Positions 1 to 10,860 of a DNA stretch of 64,000 bases are shown here, one piece after another. Each line of letters opens with the position of its first letter. The stretch's first letter is position 1. The position numbers were made by a program, and so were the translations under genes. The DNA is from Adiantum capillus-veneris. Taxonomy: Eukaryota > Streptophyta > Polypodiopsida > Polypodiales > Pteridaceae. The stretch lies in assembly GCA_014529385.2 (NCBI GenBank), contig CM043953.1, positions 109,002,549-109,066,548 on the forward strand. Direction: 5' to 3'. The notes beneath the pieces were generated by a model that was not told the DNA's origin, did not search any database, and saw only the letters and a list, made by a program, of their open reading frames with translations.

Positions 1-359
1 AGTGGATTGGGGCGCTGTGTATACCCTGGGCTATAGTGAGGCATTGTGTTGTGTGTTGGGTGTGTTCCCCTTTTCCCCTCTCCAGTGTGGAGAAGATGCA
101 ACAACCATCTATTAGAAACTAATATTTCTAGTCAAAAGATGCAACTTGAAGGATGTCAAAGTGCAATCCCTCCAAAAGATGTAGAATCCAGTGCTTACGA
201 CAGAGGTACTAGTTATTATGTCAATGATGCTGATAGCCGATTTTCAAAAATCAAATAAAAAAAAGAAAAGAATTTATTTTTCCTCTGCCGGAGCCGTGGT
301 GACACCATCGGAAAGCTCAGCAATGCCTGGTCAACCTCACGGCCCTAGCTTTTACTGGC
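1..359. other. No supported gene
   Basis: The short reading frames here have no recognisable domain, and the stretch ends in an A-rich segment near 245-275. I see no tRNA-like, repeat or promoter structure that I can defend. Confidence 0.5.
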
Positions 360-375
360 ATGGCCTCATCATTCT

Positions 376-404
376 CCCCCCCCCCCCCCCCCCCCCCCCC
401 CCCC
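376..404. repeat. C29 homopolymer
   Basis: An uninterrupted run of about 29 C lies in the CT-rich part of the long repeat. Copy 2 has a comparable run of about 33 C at 35187-35219. Runs this long are prone to slippage and to assembly error. Confidence 0.9.
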
Positions 405-548
405 GATCTAGCTCTCTTCACCTCTCTCTCAGCAAAGGCCCCACGGGCATGGAAGGAAATATCCCGCTCTCTCTCATATGCCCTACACACCTCCCTCTTC
501 CCCTCTCTCCCTTCTCGGCAAAACGCTCTCTCTCCCTCATCCATTTCA

Positions 549-550
<2 letters not shown>

Positions 551-598
<48 letters not shown>
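551..598. repeat. (CT)n microsatellite
   Basis: Pure CT dinucleotide tract of about 48 bp inside the pyrimidine-rich long repeat. Confidence 0.95.
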
Positions 599-600
<2 letters not shown>

Positions 601-1022
601 CACAGCCAAGAAGGCAGCCACAAGCCGTAGGTGGCTTGGCCATCCTTTCTCTCTATCTCCCTTGTGGCCTACAAGAAGTCGAAACACACTCTCTCTCTAA
701 TATTCTCTCTCTCTTACCCACCTGTTGACCATCAATGACCCCCCACCTTATTTGCCACCCTTGGCCAGGAGCGGACTCGCGTTTCCCCCCATATCTCTCG
801 CTTTCTCCCTCGCGCTCCCTCTGTGTTGAGCCCACAGCCGCATACGAACTCTCTCTCCCTCCCTTATTCTTATCCACACGCTCACCCATCACCCTCTCAC
901 ACTCCCTCCCTCGCTCTTTGTGCAAGCCAATAGCCCGAAGATATTATCTCTCTCTCTCACCCACACACCGCTTTACCCCACTCCATTGCTAACACCCCCC
1001 CCCCCCATCTTCACTTCCCACT

Positions 1023-1024
<2 letters not shown>

Positions 1025-1114
<90 letters not shown>
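1025..1114. repeat. (CT)n microsatellite
   Basis: Pure CT tract of about 90 bp. It creates artificial Ser-Leu and Arg-Glu repeat reading frames that are not genes. Confidence 0.95.
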
Positions 1115-1118
<4 letters not shown>

Positions 1119-1537
1119 GGAGAGCGGTTCCGCAAGCCATGGAGGGATCCTTTCTCTCTCTATCTCTATCTCTCTCTCAATCCCTTTCCACCATGGACCC
1201 TATCCCCTATCCTCTCACCCTCCATCACAACCTCACACTGGATCCCCTCTCAGTCTCTTGTCCCATGGTGGGAACCCGCCTTAGGGGCCTTATACTCTTT
1301 CTCTCTCTAATATTCCCTCTCTCTCTCGTTGACTAGGCACCCCCCCCTCAATTTTCGGCTGCTGTCGAGCCTGCCGACACCATCTACTTACCATCCCTGG
1401 ACCCAGCCCGTGCGGGTGCTTGAATCCACACACACACACACTCGTCCTCTCCCTCCCTCACCCCTTCACCACCACACCCCATCTCCCTCTCTCTTGCACG
1501 CTCTATACACCAGCCCATAGGCGGCCCGTTTCTCTCT

Positions 1538-1540
<3 letters not shown>

Positions 1541-1632
<92 letters not shown>
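1541..1632. repeat. (CT)n microsatellite
   Basis: Nearly pure CT tract of about 90 bp in the same long repeat. Confidence 0.95.
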
Positions 1633-1635
<3 letters not shown>

Positions 1636-2277
1636 TTCTCTCTCGTACACAGTCCAGAGGTGCACAACTTAGCATATAAGGCAGTCTCTCTCCAACACAC
1701 ACACACAACATTCCCCCCGCCTCTACGTCGCCAACAAAAAAAGAAAAAATAAAAAAAAATATTTATATATATATTATAGACATACTTCCTCCCGTTCCCA
1801 CGCATACGCACACACACATATACATACACACCCACGCATAACGTACAAAAAAAAAAAAAGAATTCTACTACGATGACATCGACAAAAGAAGGAAGACACC
1901 CAAAGCACGCAACGCCGACAATAAAAAGAAGAGATGCGCCGAAGGCATGCCCTGACCGACTCCGAAAAGACGTACGCACTATAGTGATGCACCGGCAACT
2001 GCCATTCACCGGCATCATGCAACCACGACATCATTTTCAATAAACCGTAGGTTATTATCATCATTTTCCAGTTTTCACCCAAGCCTTGTAAAATTCCCAA
2101 TTTGTAATTTCCCTCTCTCTAGGTGATGGTCACAAAGGCCCACCTGGAGGTTTTCATTTTTAATAACTCCCAAGACAAAGCAAGGGTCAACCACACCGGG
2201 CAGACCACCTTGCTTTGTCTCCCCAATTAGCTTGCCGTAATCAAACCAGGATTACCCTAATCCAAGCTGCCAACACC

Positions 2278-2287
2278 CATAAAAAGG
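2278..2287 (+). promoter_or_regulatory. TATA-like box of long repeat, copy 1
   Basis: CATAAAAAGG lies where copies 2 and 3 have CTATAAAAAGG and CTATAAAAAGA (36378 and 45416). Conservation of the position in three copies and the G-run starting 28 bp downstream support a U3 promoter. Copy 1 has lost the first T of the box. Confidence 0.6.
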
Positions 2288-2305
2288 CACAAAGAGGTCA
2301 CTATC

Positions 2306-2325
2306 GGGGGGGGGGGGGGGGGGGG
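2306..2325 (+). repeat. G20 run at the predicted transcript start
   Basis: Twenty consecutive G follow 'TCACTATC'. Homologous positions hold 27 G in copy 2 and 13 G in copy 3, each about 30 bp after the TATA box. The run would therefore lie at or near the 5' end of the element RNA. Confidence 0.8.
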
Positions 2326-2674
2326 CAGTTCATGAGAGGTTAGCACTTGGTAGAGTTTTAGTGGGAGGAATTGACACTATTGGTATCAGGGGGAGGGGAC
2401 TTGTGTGATGGTTTGTTTTGGGAATTGCACCATGTGAAGGGATCTACGTCCACCTCTCAACTCCAGTGGTCGATTCACACACACATGCACATCCTTGGTA
2501 GCAAGTTTCATATCATCGAGTCGTCCTTAGAGAACGCGCCAAGTAGATTCACCATCTCTTTTCCCTATCTCTCTATCACCACGGTGTGTCACCTCGCCGG
2601 AAGGAAGGTCATTGTAAATACTGCAAGAAATATTTCTCCCTCACACCCTCGAGGGTTTTCATTATTTGTCAATG

Positions 2675-2675
<1 letters not shown>

Positions 2676-2726
<51 letters not shown>
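2676..2726. repeat. (GT)n microsatellite in the LTR-like repeat
   Basis: About 50 bp of GT. Copy 3 has a GT tract at the same place (45812-45855). Copy 2 has CT-type sequence there instead. Confidence 0.9.
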
Positions 2727-2728
<2 letters not shown>

Positions 2729-2760
2729 GTTTGCGGTGTTCACATCACCGTTTTCTATGT

Positions 2761-2780
2761 CCTAGCCGCTCAAAGCTAGG
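2761..2780 (+). promoter_or_regulatory. Conserved U5 hairpin motif, copy 1
   Basis: CCTAGC and GCTAGG form a perfect 6-bp stem around an 8-nt loop, followed at once by TGGTGCCCC. The motif sits 100-120 bp before the LTR end. The same arrangement recurs at 15416, 36799, 45897, 59291 and, on the minus strand, 8195-8215. Confidence 0.6.
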
Positions 2781-2880
2781 TGGTGCCCCCTGTTCTCTTT
2801 ACCGTGACCGGCTCAAGGCCACCATCGGCTCCCAGCGTTTTAGAGGCTGTCGGGGTCCGAGTATCGCTTTGCTCCCATCA

Positions 2881-2903
2881 TTTGGTGCCCCTACGGAGGA
2901 GGG
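2881..2903 (+). promoter_or_regulatory. Possible primer-binding site after the 5' LTR
   Basis: TTTGGTGCCCC follows the LTR-like terminus TCA with a two-base offset to TGG, as is usual for tRNA-primed LTR elements. Copy 2 has TTTGGTGCCCCC at the same place, whereas copy 3 does not. The tRNA species was not identified. Confidence 0.4.
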
Positions 2904-2955
2904 CTTCTAAGAAACCTGTAGTTTACAAAGCCGAAAGGAACGCAAACCATCAATC

Positions 2956-3096
2956 ATGGATCAATGGCTGAAGGAATTCTCTAACTGGAGGACGGAAGAG
3001 GAGGAGACTAAGGAGGCCCTAGCCGCCTTCATTGAAGTACTACTTCCAGGCTGTAGTGTCGTCAGTATTCAAGATCACCGAGTGTTTTCTCTCTAA
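2956..3096 (+). CDS. Short leader ORF of the gag-only element, copy 1
   Basis: This 46-residue ORF begins with an ATG (MDQWLKEFSNW...) and is matched by a longer ORF in copy 2 at 36994 beginning MDEWLKEFSYW. Both share a Glu-rich block (RTEEEETKEALAAF) and a following Cys. It is the first conserved coding segment after the presumed primer-binding site, so it is probably the N-terminal part of the gag precursor. It stops early here, at 3094-3096, compared with copy 2. No domain is recognised. Confidence 0.45.
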   Translation: MDQWLKEFSNWRTEEEETKEALAAFIEVLLPGCSVVSIQDHRVFSL

Positions 3097-3332
3097 TGTT
3101 TCGAGAGGAGTCGTCAACTACATCAACCACAAAGTCTAAATCCGGAAGCCTAAAGCATTTGGTGGATGCAAGTGGGCCTACACTCTCTCTAGGCCTGGAG
3201 AGTTCAAATGAAGTTCGACCACCCAAGCACCGTCGCCGCATGCAAAATGGAAAGTCGATTGAGGTAGACTCTTCTCGCCCAGTCTGTTTTGAACCTAATG
3301 TGGAGGATTGTACGGACCTTTACAAGAGGTAG
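3096..3332 (+). CDS. Unidentified ORF between leader and gag, copy 1
   Basis: A 78-codon frame whose ATG overlaps the preceding stop as TAATG. The product is hydrophilic, rich in Ser/Thr/Lys, with a basic patch (PPKHRRRMQNGKS). Copy 2 does not keep a recognisable equivalent in the same place, so it may be a decayed part of the gag-upstream region or chance. Low confidence that it is translated. Confidence 0.25.
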   Translation: MFREESSTTSTTKSKSGSLKHLVDASGPTLSLGLESSNEVRPPKHRRRMQNGKSIEVDSSRPVCFEPNVEDCTDLYKR

Positions 3333-3756
3333 AAGCATGTGGTGAAGGTGTCACCTCGTCAACACCTGAGGTACGCAACCCTAGTGGGGTCAAGATCCTT
3401 GCCCTACACCTGACATGGATAATAACAATAGGCCATAAGTATTTTCTTTTGGTTTTTTGCAACACATGCATGTAAACGTGTATATTGATAAGAAGATATT
3501 CTACCAGCAAAAGACTGTTTTCCTATTCGGAGCCGAGATGCTTGATGAAATCCTCAGATCTCCACGTTCCATCATCTTGCCCCTTTTGGATTACTACCAC
3601 TCTTTTGATGTAAGCATCTTTATTCTGTTCTAGCTTTGCAATACATTCTTTATCCTGTTTTAATCTATCCACCCAACCCTGTAAAAAGCCGCTATGAGCC
3701 GCTACTGTCATTAAGATTTTTTTTAAAAAAGGTTTGTAATTTCCTGAGTCACTACC

Positions 3757-4374
3757 ATGGCAAGTGTTTCTTTCCCCACGTTCAGTGGAAATAAGGGAGA
3801 AGATCTCACCACTGACTTTCTGGATGATTTCGACATCGCTTGTGTGGTTTCCAACAAGGATGACAACGCTTTACGACTCCAAAATTTTCCTCTACTAATG
3901 AAAGTAGAGGCCAAGTCCTGGTACAATGCATTTCCCCAGGCTACCAAAAATGCATGGGATGTTTTACGGGCTGCCTTTGTGAAGATGTTTGGTGGAGGCA
4001 CAACCTCGGAGAAGCTATGGCAGCTACTACTGACGGAATTGAAGCATGGAGGTCTGCTAGAGTATGCCACCTACGAGTCCAAGTTTGTCGACTTATGGGA
4101 GAGATGGGTTGCCTCAATGAAGAAAGGCGAACGAGTGCCAAATTTCCTGAAGAAGGACCGTTTCATTGCTGGACTATGGTCGCCGCTTAGAGAGAAAGTG
4201 AAGGGAAGGTTTCCTTCCACATATGAGTTGGCAATAGAAGTAGCACGCCTTAAAGACAAGAAGTTGCGCATGCAAGCAAGAGTAAATGAGTCAGAGGAAA
4301 CAAGCTCGGTTCGACCAACCCCCGTGACTGCAACAGCCATTCATAGAGCCCAACCACAAGAGGCATCAAAGTAA
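3757..4374 (+). CDS. gag: Retrotransposon gag protein (gypsy type), copy 1
   Basis: The 205-residue ORF starts at a true ATG (MASVSFPTFSGN) and ends at a TAA at 4372-4374. It has the layout of the plant retrotransposon gag family: a 'KSWYNAFPQATKNAWDVLRAAFVKMFG' block at about residues 52-78, then 'LLEYATYESKFVDLWER' and a region ending in a basic helix. The gag core packages element RNA into virus-like particles in the cytoplasm. Copy 2 (38503-39097) is the same gene with a frameshift near its N-terminus, so copy 1 is the better preserved. The zinc-knuckle segment follows out of frame after about 95 bp. No protease, integrase or reverse transcriptase follows. Confidence 0.75.
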   Translation: MASVSFPTFSGNKGEDLTTDFLDDFDIACVVSNKDDNALRLQNFPLLMKVEAKSWYNAFPQATKNAWDVLRAAFVKMFGGGTTSEKLWQLLLTELKHGGLLEYATYESKFVDLWERWVASMKKGERVPNFLKKDRFIAGLWSPLREKVKGRFPSTYELAIEVARLKDKKLRMQARVNESEETSSVRPTPVTATAIHRAQPQEASK

Positions 4375-4468
4375 CAACAAGACCTGCTGAGTCGCATCAC
4401 TGCCTAGCTAGAGAGTTTATCCGTGCATCTGGTGCAGCAAGGGCATTCACCCGTCAGAAATCAAGAAC

Positions 4469-4699
4469 ATGGAAGAGGACAACGAAGGAAAAAACCAAGA
4501 GTACCACTGCTATAATTATGAGGAAGACGGCCATGGTATGTACTACTACTCACATCCAAGGAGGCAGAATTTCAATAGAGGAGGGAGACAGAATCAGATC
4601 TCTCCGCCAAGGGAAAGACCACCACCGCCGTGGCAACCAATCTCACCTGTTCAAATCCCACCACCAGCCGTGCAACCACAGCTAGGCCCACCAGTTTAA
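4469..4699 (+). pseudogene. Gag zinc-knuckle segment with lost cysteines, copy 1
   Basis: The frame reads YHCYNYEEDGHGMYYYSHP then an Arg/Asn/Gly-rich and Pro-rich tail. The spacing matches a retroviral-type CCHC knuckle, but the second and last metal-binding Cys are Tyr here. Copy 2 (39173-39430) keeps those two Cys and has instead lost the first Cys (Arg). The two copies decayed independently. Confidence 0.6.
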
Positions 4700-4790
4700 T
4701 TCCTACAGCCACCAATGAAATCACCACCACAATCACCACTTACACTCATCCTACGCCCACCAGCAATTGGTACCAGCACACCAAGTATCA

Positions 4791-5866
4791 TAAAACCATC
4801 CACGCTATTAGAGTAGAGATAGGACTTTTCAATAGAGCGAGCTTGGACAGGTTGTGGACCTCCAAACCACATAGGGCTAAAACCTCCATAACACAATGGC
4901 TAGTAGGTTGGACAAGTAATGGTCCTTTGCCCAAACCATACATGGTAGTTAACAAGGTAGTTACACTCCCTTCACACATTGACCTTCAATCAATAGAGAT
5001 AGCTTCTTTCAATAGAGCTAGATTGGAAAGGTGGTGGACCTTCTAACCACCTTGGGCTAAAACCTCCGTAACACAATGGTTAGTAGGTTGGACAAGTGAT
5101 GGACCTCTGTCCCAAACTCCTTTATGGTAGGAAACATAGTAGCTAGACTCCATTCACACTTTAATCATCAAACAATAGTGATAGATTCTTTCAATAGATA
5201 GGTGGTGCATCTCCAAACAACCTTGGGCTAAAACCTCCATAACGCAATGGTTAGTTTGTTGGACAAGTGGTGGAACTCTGTCCCAAATCATCAATGGTAG
5301 TAAACATAGTAGCTCTACTACATTCACACATTGACCTTTAAATAGTAGAGAAAACTTCTTTCAATAGATCTAGCTTGGACAGGTGGTTGACCTTCAAACC
5401 AACGTGGGATAAAACCTCAATAACACAAAGGATAGTAGGTTGAAAAAGTGCCAGACCTCTACCCCAAACTATCTAGGTCATCAAACTCGAGATAGGACTA
5501 TTCAATAGAGGTAGCTTTGACAGGTGGTGGACCTTCAAACCACCTTGGGATAAAACCTCCATAACACAATAGTTAGTAGGTTGGACAAGTGATGGACCTT
5601 TGTCCCAAATCCTTCATGGTGTAAACAATAGTGATAGATTCTTTCAATAGAGCTAGCTTGGATAGGTGGTGGATCTTCAAACAACCTTGGGCTAACACCT
5701 CCATAACGCAATGGTTAGTAGGTTGGGCAAATGGTGGACCTCTGTCCCAAACTGTCAATGGTAGTAAACATAGTACCTCTACTCCATTCACAAATTGAAC
5801 TTCAAACAATAGAGATAGCTTCTTTGAATAGATCTAGCTTGGATAGGTGGTGGACCTTCAAACCGC
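4791..5866. repeat. Tandem satellite array, left part (140/180-bp units)
   Basis: Direct repeats are marked by GGGCTAAAACCTCCATAACACAATGG and its variants, at about 4879, 5059, 5230, 5411, 5551 and 5692. Spacings are about 180, 171, 181, 140 and 141 bp. Long and short units share the block from 'TAGCTTGGACAGGTGGTGGA' to 'GGTTGGACAAGTG' and differ in the segment between. The array abuts gag-element copy 1 at 4791, where copy 2 continues with different sequence. Frames across it are repeats of the satellite, not genes. Confidence 0.9.
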
Positions 5867-6737
5867 TGTTGGGAAACAAACAAATTGAAACACCTCTATA
5901 GTGATGTCACCCAAGAGCGTTGAAAGAGAACTACAAGACACCAAAAGCTTCGCAAAATCCTTTTGAAACACCACAAGTCCAATAGGAGTAGACCCTTGGG
6001 AATTTACTAGCCATCGCCCACCCAAGAGACTATGTCACATAGGAGCAAAACCCTACCAAAGCATGGATTTACAGCACACGCCGACCAATGCATATGAAGA
6101 AAAGATCCTCTCCTTCCACAATCAAACATCACAAACCCACAAATTCAACATAAATTCCACGATTCATAGATACATGCCCTCCGAATCTGTCTACACACAA
6201 TTTGCCACTAGGCTGCCATAGCCATAACCCTGCAGAGAACTAGTCGTAACCTGATGAGCACAACTCCAATTGGGGCACTTTAAAGCTTGAGAGAAAGCTT
6301 TAAAAATGACTGGCGAGAAAGCTGAATATGACCAAAATTGATTCCATCCGCCCCCATGAGAAAAATTGACGCGAACAGAGAGCTGTCCCAGCACGACTAC
6401 ACGTAGAGAAGGCTAGTCGGGGCAAAAAACTGCATCCAAGAGCACCAAGGAGATAGAACGAGCTAAAACCTAAAATTTCTGATCTTTTGCTGAACTTTTT
6501 TTAGTTTGTACATGAGTTTAAGTTATATACAAGGCTCACTTCAAAAAACTCACTCACAGGCACTTACAGTAGCCCGACAACTGTCACTAGACTAGCGACT
6601 TGCTGTGCATGTACATGTGCTTGCTAAAGAAAGCTAAAAAACCCACAAAAAGAAAGCCCACAGGCCCTTTTGACATCGGGTGTCATGTCCGTATGTACAA
6701 ATTTACAAAAAACGGGGTGTCAGAACTGCGCCCAACA
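5867..6737. mobile_element. Solo-LTR-like insertion in the satellite
   Basis: An 871-bp segment starts TGTTGGG and ends CCCAACA, a perfect 7-bp terminal inverted repeat of the LTR TG...CA type. It is flanked by CCGC on both sides, or by 5-bp ACCGC if the last A is shared. Removing it restores the normal satellite sequence 'CAAACCGCCTTGGGCTA'. No coding domain lies inside, which fits a solo LTR left by recombination. The superfamily is unknown. Confidence 0.7.
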
Positions 6738-8090
6738 CCGCCTTGGGCTAAAACCTCCATAACACAATGGATAGTAGGTTGGACAAGATTAGGACATCTA
6801 GTCAAAACCATCCACGCTATCAGAGTTGAGATAGGAATATTTAATAGAGCCAGCTTGGACAGGTTGTGGATCTTCAAACCACATAGGGCTAAAACCTGCA
6901 TAACACAATGGCTAGTATGTTGGACAAGTGATTATCCTCTACCCAAACCATACATGGTAGTAAACAAGGTAGATACACTCCATTCACACATTGAACTTCA
7001 AACAATAGAGGTAGCTTCTTTCAATAGAGCTAGCTTGGATAGGTGCTGGAACTTCAAACCACCTTGGGCTAGAACCTCAATAACACAATGGATAGTAGGC
7101 TGGACAAGTGCTTGACCTCTACTCCAAACCATCCACGCTATTAGTGTAGAGATAGGACTATTAAATAGAGCTAGCTTGGACAGGTGGTGGACTTTCAAAC
7201 CACCTTGGGCTAAAACCTCCATAACACAATAGTTAGTATCTTGGACAAGTGATGGACCTCTATCCCAAACCCTTCATGATAGTCAACATAGTAGTAGACT
7301 CCATTCACACTTTAACCTTCAAGGAATATTGATAGATTCATTCAATAGAGCTATCCTGGATAGGTGGTGAATCTTCAAACAACTTTGGGCTAAAACCTCT
7401 ACAACGCAATGATTAGTACGTTGGAAAAGTGGTGGATCTCTGTCCCTAACCATTAATGTTAGTAAACATAATAGCTCTACTCCATTCACACATTGATCTT
7501 CAAACAATAGGGATAGATTTTTTCAATAGATCTAGCTTGGACAGATGGTGGACCTTCAAACCACCCTGGGCTAAAACCTCAATAACACAATGGATAGTAG
7601 ATTGGAAAAGTGTCGGACCTCTACCCCAAACCATCCACGTCATTAGACTAGAGATAGGACTATTCAATAGCGATAGCTTGGACAAGTGATGGAACTTCAA
7701 ACCACCATGGGCTAAAACCTCCATAACACATTGGTTAGTAGGTTGGACGAGTGGTGGACCTCTATCCCAAACCATCCACCTAATTAGACTAGAGATAGGA
7801 CTATTCAATAGAGCTAGCTTGGGCAGTCGTGGACCTTCAAACAACCTTGGACTAAAACCTCAATAACACGATAGATAGTAGGTTGGGCAAGTGGTGGACC
7901 CATGTCCCAAACCATCCATGGTAATAAAAAAAGTAGCTACACTCCATTCACACATTGACCTTGAACCAATAGAGATAGCTTCTTTCAAAGGAGCTAGCTT
8001 CTACAGGTGGTGGACCTTCAAACAATCTTGGGCTAAAACCTCCATTACACAATGGATAGTAGGTTGGACAAGTGGTGGAGTAGATGGCCA
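6738..8090. repeat. Tandem satellite array, right part
   Basis: The same repeat as 4791-5866 continues, with the marker at about 6749, 6890, 7070, 7211, 7391, 7572, 7712, 7852 and 8033. Spacings are 141, 180, 141, 180, 181, 140, 140 and 181. Long and short units are interspersed without a fixed higher-order pattern. Confidence 0.9.
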
Positions 8091-9999
8091 GAAATGACAT
8101 GCCATATGGGGTGCCCTCTACACCACACATAGCCTGAACATACCCAAGCATCATATCAAGGTAGGAGTAATTCTATAGGTAGAGAGGGGCACCACCTAGC
8201 ATAAGTGCGGATAGGACGCAGATATACATGACCTAGGGTAGCAAAAGTGAGATGCCTCTAGGTAACAAACATGAAACGGTGATACAACAAACGTCCACAT
8301 GTAGAAAAAATTCCTAGTCAACAGTCAGGGGTGTGTGTACGATGGAGGTATGTGACAAGGTCGGAATGGAGCATACTGACTGATTGGAGAGGCCGCACAT
8401 GATAGAGCACAAGCAGAGTGATATGCAAGAGACGAAACATCCCATGAATGTGGGAAAACAAAACTAAGGAGAAGAGAGAATGGACCCCAAAGATCAAGAC
8501 AACATTGCACACTTTTATTGGCGATGATGATACTTACAAATGGTGGTCTTGACTATTACCAACCTGGCTGTTGGCACTAGGGATGCATGATGGAATGCGA
8601 GCACCATATGGTGCATGGTGAAGTTGGAATTAGCGGAGAGGTTAGTTGAGGGAAAACATCAAGATAATGCATCCATCGATGACGTCAATCACCAACATCG
8701 AGAGCGGCCCAAGGTACCATGGTGTCGATGCATTCAATCCTAGAGTGCTCATTTTGCCTCATGGGAGAGTAGGGACTGCCTTATGTGCATGGAGTGGTCG
8801 TGACTAGTAGCTCAACCATGGTGTGGTGGCGAATGGGGGAAATGGTGATGTTGCCAATGCTAAAATGCCCAAGCTTGCAACCAAACATGATGCCATGAGC
8901 TCTCTAGCTTGGGGGGTGCACTATGTGCTTAGTGGTGCTTGTGCATGGAGCTAATGTGTTCCTCCTTCACTTGTTACCCTTTGTGCTTAGCGGAGGCCTC
9001 TTTATATATTCTTAAGAGGTGGTCCTTACCCAATGGTCCTTGCAAATATCCAGTGGTTGCTGTAGAAGGTCTAGATGCCTCTCTAGTAGGAGAGATAGAG
9101 AGAGAGAAGGTAGAGATAGAGAGAGAGGAAAGAGTGGGGTGGGGAGAGTTTTTTTACAATCCACTAGCCACTGGCTTGGTTACTAGGAAAGATGGGAGTT
9201 CGGGGAATTTACAAGGGTTTCGTTGATGGTTCAGGTGTTGGGTGTGAGGTTTAAGGCTGCCAGAATTGGTAGTTGTTGCGAGAAGCCGAGATTCTACATG
9301 CTACTTCCTCTTGGTGCCGGCAGGCGCGTGCCTTCGGCACTACTTCTTGTTTTGGTGTTGGCAGCGCACGACTTGGTCGTTCTTGTTGATGGTGTCGATG
9401 TCGTATTTCTTTTCTCTTTTTTCATTGTGGGTGCGTATATGCGTGCGTGCAATGTGTGTGTATGTGAGTGCGTGTATGCACGTGGGTGTTTAGGCGTGTG
9501 TATATATGTGAGTGCGTGAGTGTGTCGATGCTCTTTTTTTAATGTTCGTGCGTGTAAACGTGTGTGCTATATATGTGTTTATGTGTTTATAGGGATGTGT
9601 GTGTGTATAAGTGTGTGGGTGTATATGGCAAGGGTGTGCGAATGTGGGAACGAGGGATAGAGTGATTTATATATATATATATATTTATATGTATGAAAAC
9701 AATATAGAAAAAAATATTACGTGCAACTTCTTACGAGAACGAGGGGGGGAGAAGGAGATGGCGTGAGTGAGAGGGGGGGAAAGATGGTGAGGGAATGGGG
9801 AGAGGTGGTGTGTGTGTGTGTGTGGGTGAGAGAGAAAGAGAGAGAAGAATTAACCGGTTGAGCACTTTGGGCTCATCAAGAGAGCGTGCGAGAGGAAGAG
9901 AGAGAGAGAGGGGGGCCCTTCCGGCTGCTCTTTGCGGACAGTGAGTGAGGAAGGGGAGGGGGGGGGGGGGGGAGTTATTGAGGGTGAATGGGGTGGGGT

Positions 10000-10096
<97 letters not shown>

Positions 10097-10120
10097 ATGC
10101 TAGCCTTTGGGTTGTCTACA

Positions 10121-10162
<42 letters not shown>

Positions 10163-10400
10163 GGAGAGTGAGAGGGAGAGTGTGTGCTACATGGCTTGCT
10201 GGTGGAAGGAAGACAGGAGGGGAGAGAGGGGTGTGTGTGAGGCCAAGAGAGTGTGGACGTGAGGAGAGGGTGGTTGAGGTATGGCGGCCCTATCAGAGGG
10301 AGAAAGACAAGCGAGGGGGGGTAAGAGAGAGAGAGTGTGGAAAATAATGAAAGAGAGAGAGAGAGAGACTTTGTAAGAGCACGGCGGCCCACTATAGTGA
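8091..10400 (-). mobile_element. Diverged LTR-like long repeat, minus strand
   Basis: Read on the minus strand, this stretch has the same order as the long repeat at 34.8-36.9 kb: a CT-rich part (10.4-9.7 kb), an ACATCGAC/GCCGAAGGCA block (about 9.40-9.29 kb), a TATA-like ATATAAAGAGGC (about 9.0 kb) and the hairpin plus TGGTGCCCC motif (8195-8215). It is more diverged than the other copies and contains no coding sequence. It ends next to the satellite. Boundaries are approximate. Confidence 0.5.
10004..10089. repeat. (GA)n microsatellite
   Basis: Pure GA tract of about 86 bp. A second GA tract lies at 10123-10159, and a run of about 15 G at 9958-9972. All lie in the minus-strand CT-rich part of the LTR-like repeat. 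Confidence 0.95.
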
Positions 10401-10609
10401 TAGAGAGTGTGTGATATTTTATGCGCCGTACGGGGCTTGGTGGAAGGGCGCAATTTTTGAGCGAGCAATTTCTAGCAAGCGCTTTTTAAGAATCGGACGA
10501 TCGGATTCCCAAAAGAAGGGACAATCTACCCATCTGTCTCTCTCTATCTCTATCTCTTCTCTCTCTCTCTCTATCTCACTCTCTCTCTCTCCCTCCCTCT
10601 TTTGTTTCC

Positions 10610-10681
<72 letters not shown>

Positions 10682-10860
10682 GTTTCCTCTCTCTCTTCAG
10701 CTAAAATTTGATTTTCGTTTCACGACCAACTTACATTCAAACAAAAAACACCATGGATTTATTCAATACACTATTAATAAGAGAAAAAAAAGTTCCTTAC
10801 ACATAGTATGTTCTATTTCATATAGCAAACCCCAAATCTATGTGTTCCATTGCATCAAAA
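10401..10860. repeat. CT microsatellite region, no gene
   Basis: A non-repetitive 100-bp stretch is followed by a compound CT/TATC microsatellite (about 10535-10700, pure CT at about 10612-10678). The 10700-10860 segment is AT-rich with no supported feature. Confidence 0.8.

Larger units (their letters stand above)
360..2880 (+). mobile_element. LTR-like long repeat, copy 1 of the gag-only retroelement
   Basis: The first about 1.4 kb is pyrimidine-rich with several CT microsatellites. From about 1780 it aligns by eye with copy 2 (35.8-36.9 kb) and copy 3 (44.8-46.0 kb), sharing in the same order an ACATCGAC-type block, a TATA-like box, a G-run, an 'AGAGAACGC(A/G)CCAAGTA' block, a hairpin and the terminal TCA at 2880. 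The CT-rich part also shares 'GGTGGGAACCCGCC' with copy 2 (1267 and 35386). What follows 2880 resembles a primer-binding site, so I read this as a 5' LTR. The upstream boundary is not resolved: no clear TG start or target-site duplication was found, and 360 is only where the CT-rich sequence begins. Confidence 0.55.

Noticed and set aside
360-1750. Long open frames with Ser-Leu or Arg-Glu repeats
   Set aside because: They are translations of CT/GA microsatellites and of the pyrimidine-rich LTR. Both strands are open for compositional reasons.
2881-2903. Assignment of a specific tRNA to the TGGTGCCCC primer-binding site
   Set aside because: I cannot match it reliably to a tRNA 3' end without a tRNA set from the organism, and the same word also follows the U5 hairpin.
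4791-8090. CRISPR-like array
   Set aside because: Units are 140-180 bp with no short repeat and unique-spacer organisation and no cas genes. It is a eukaryotic satellite.
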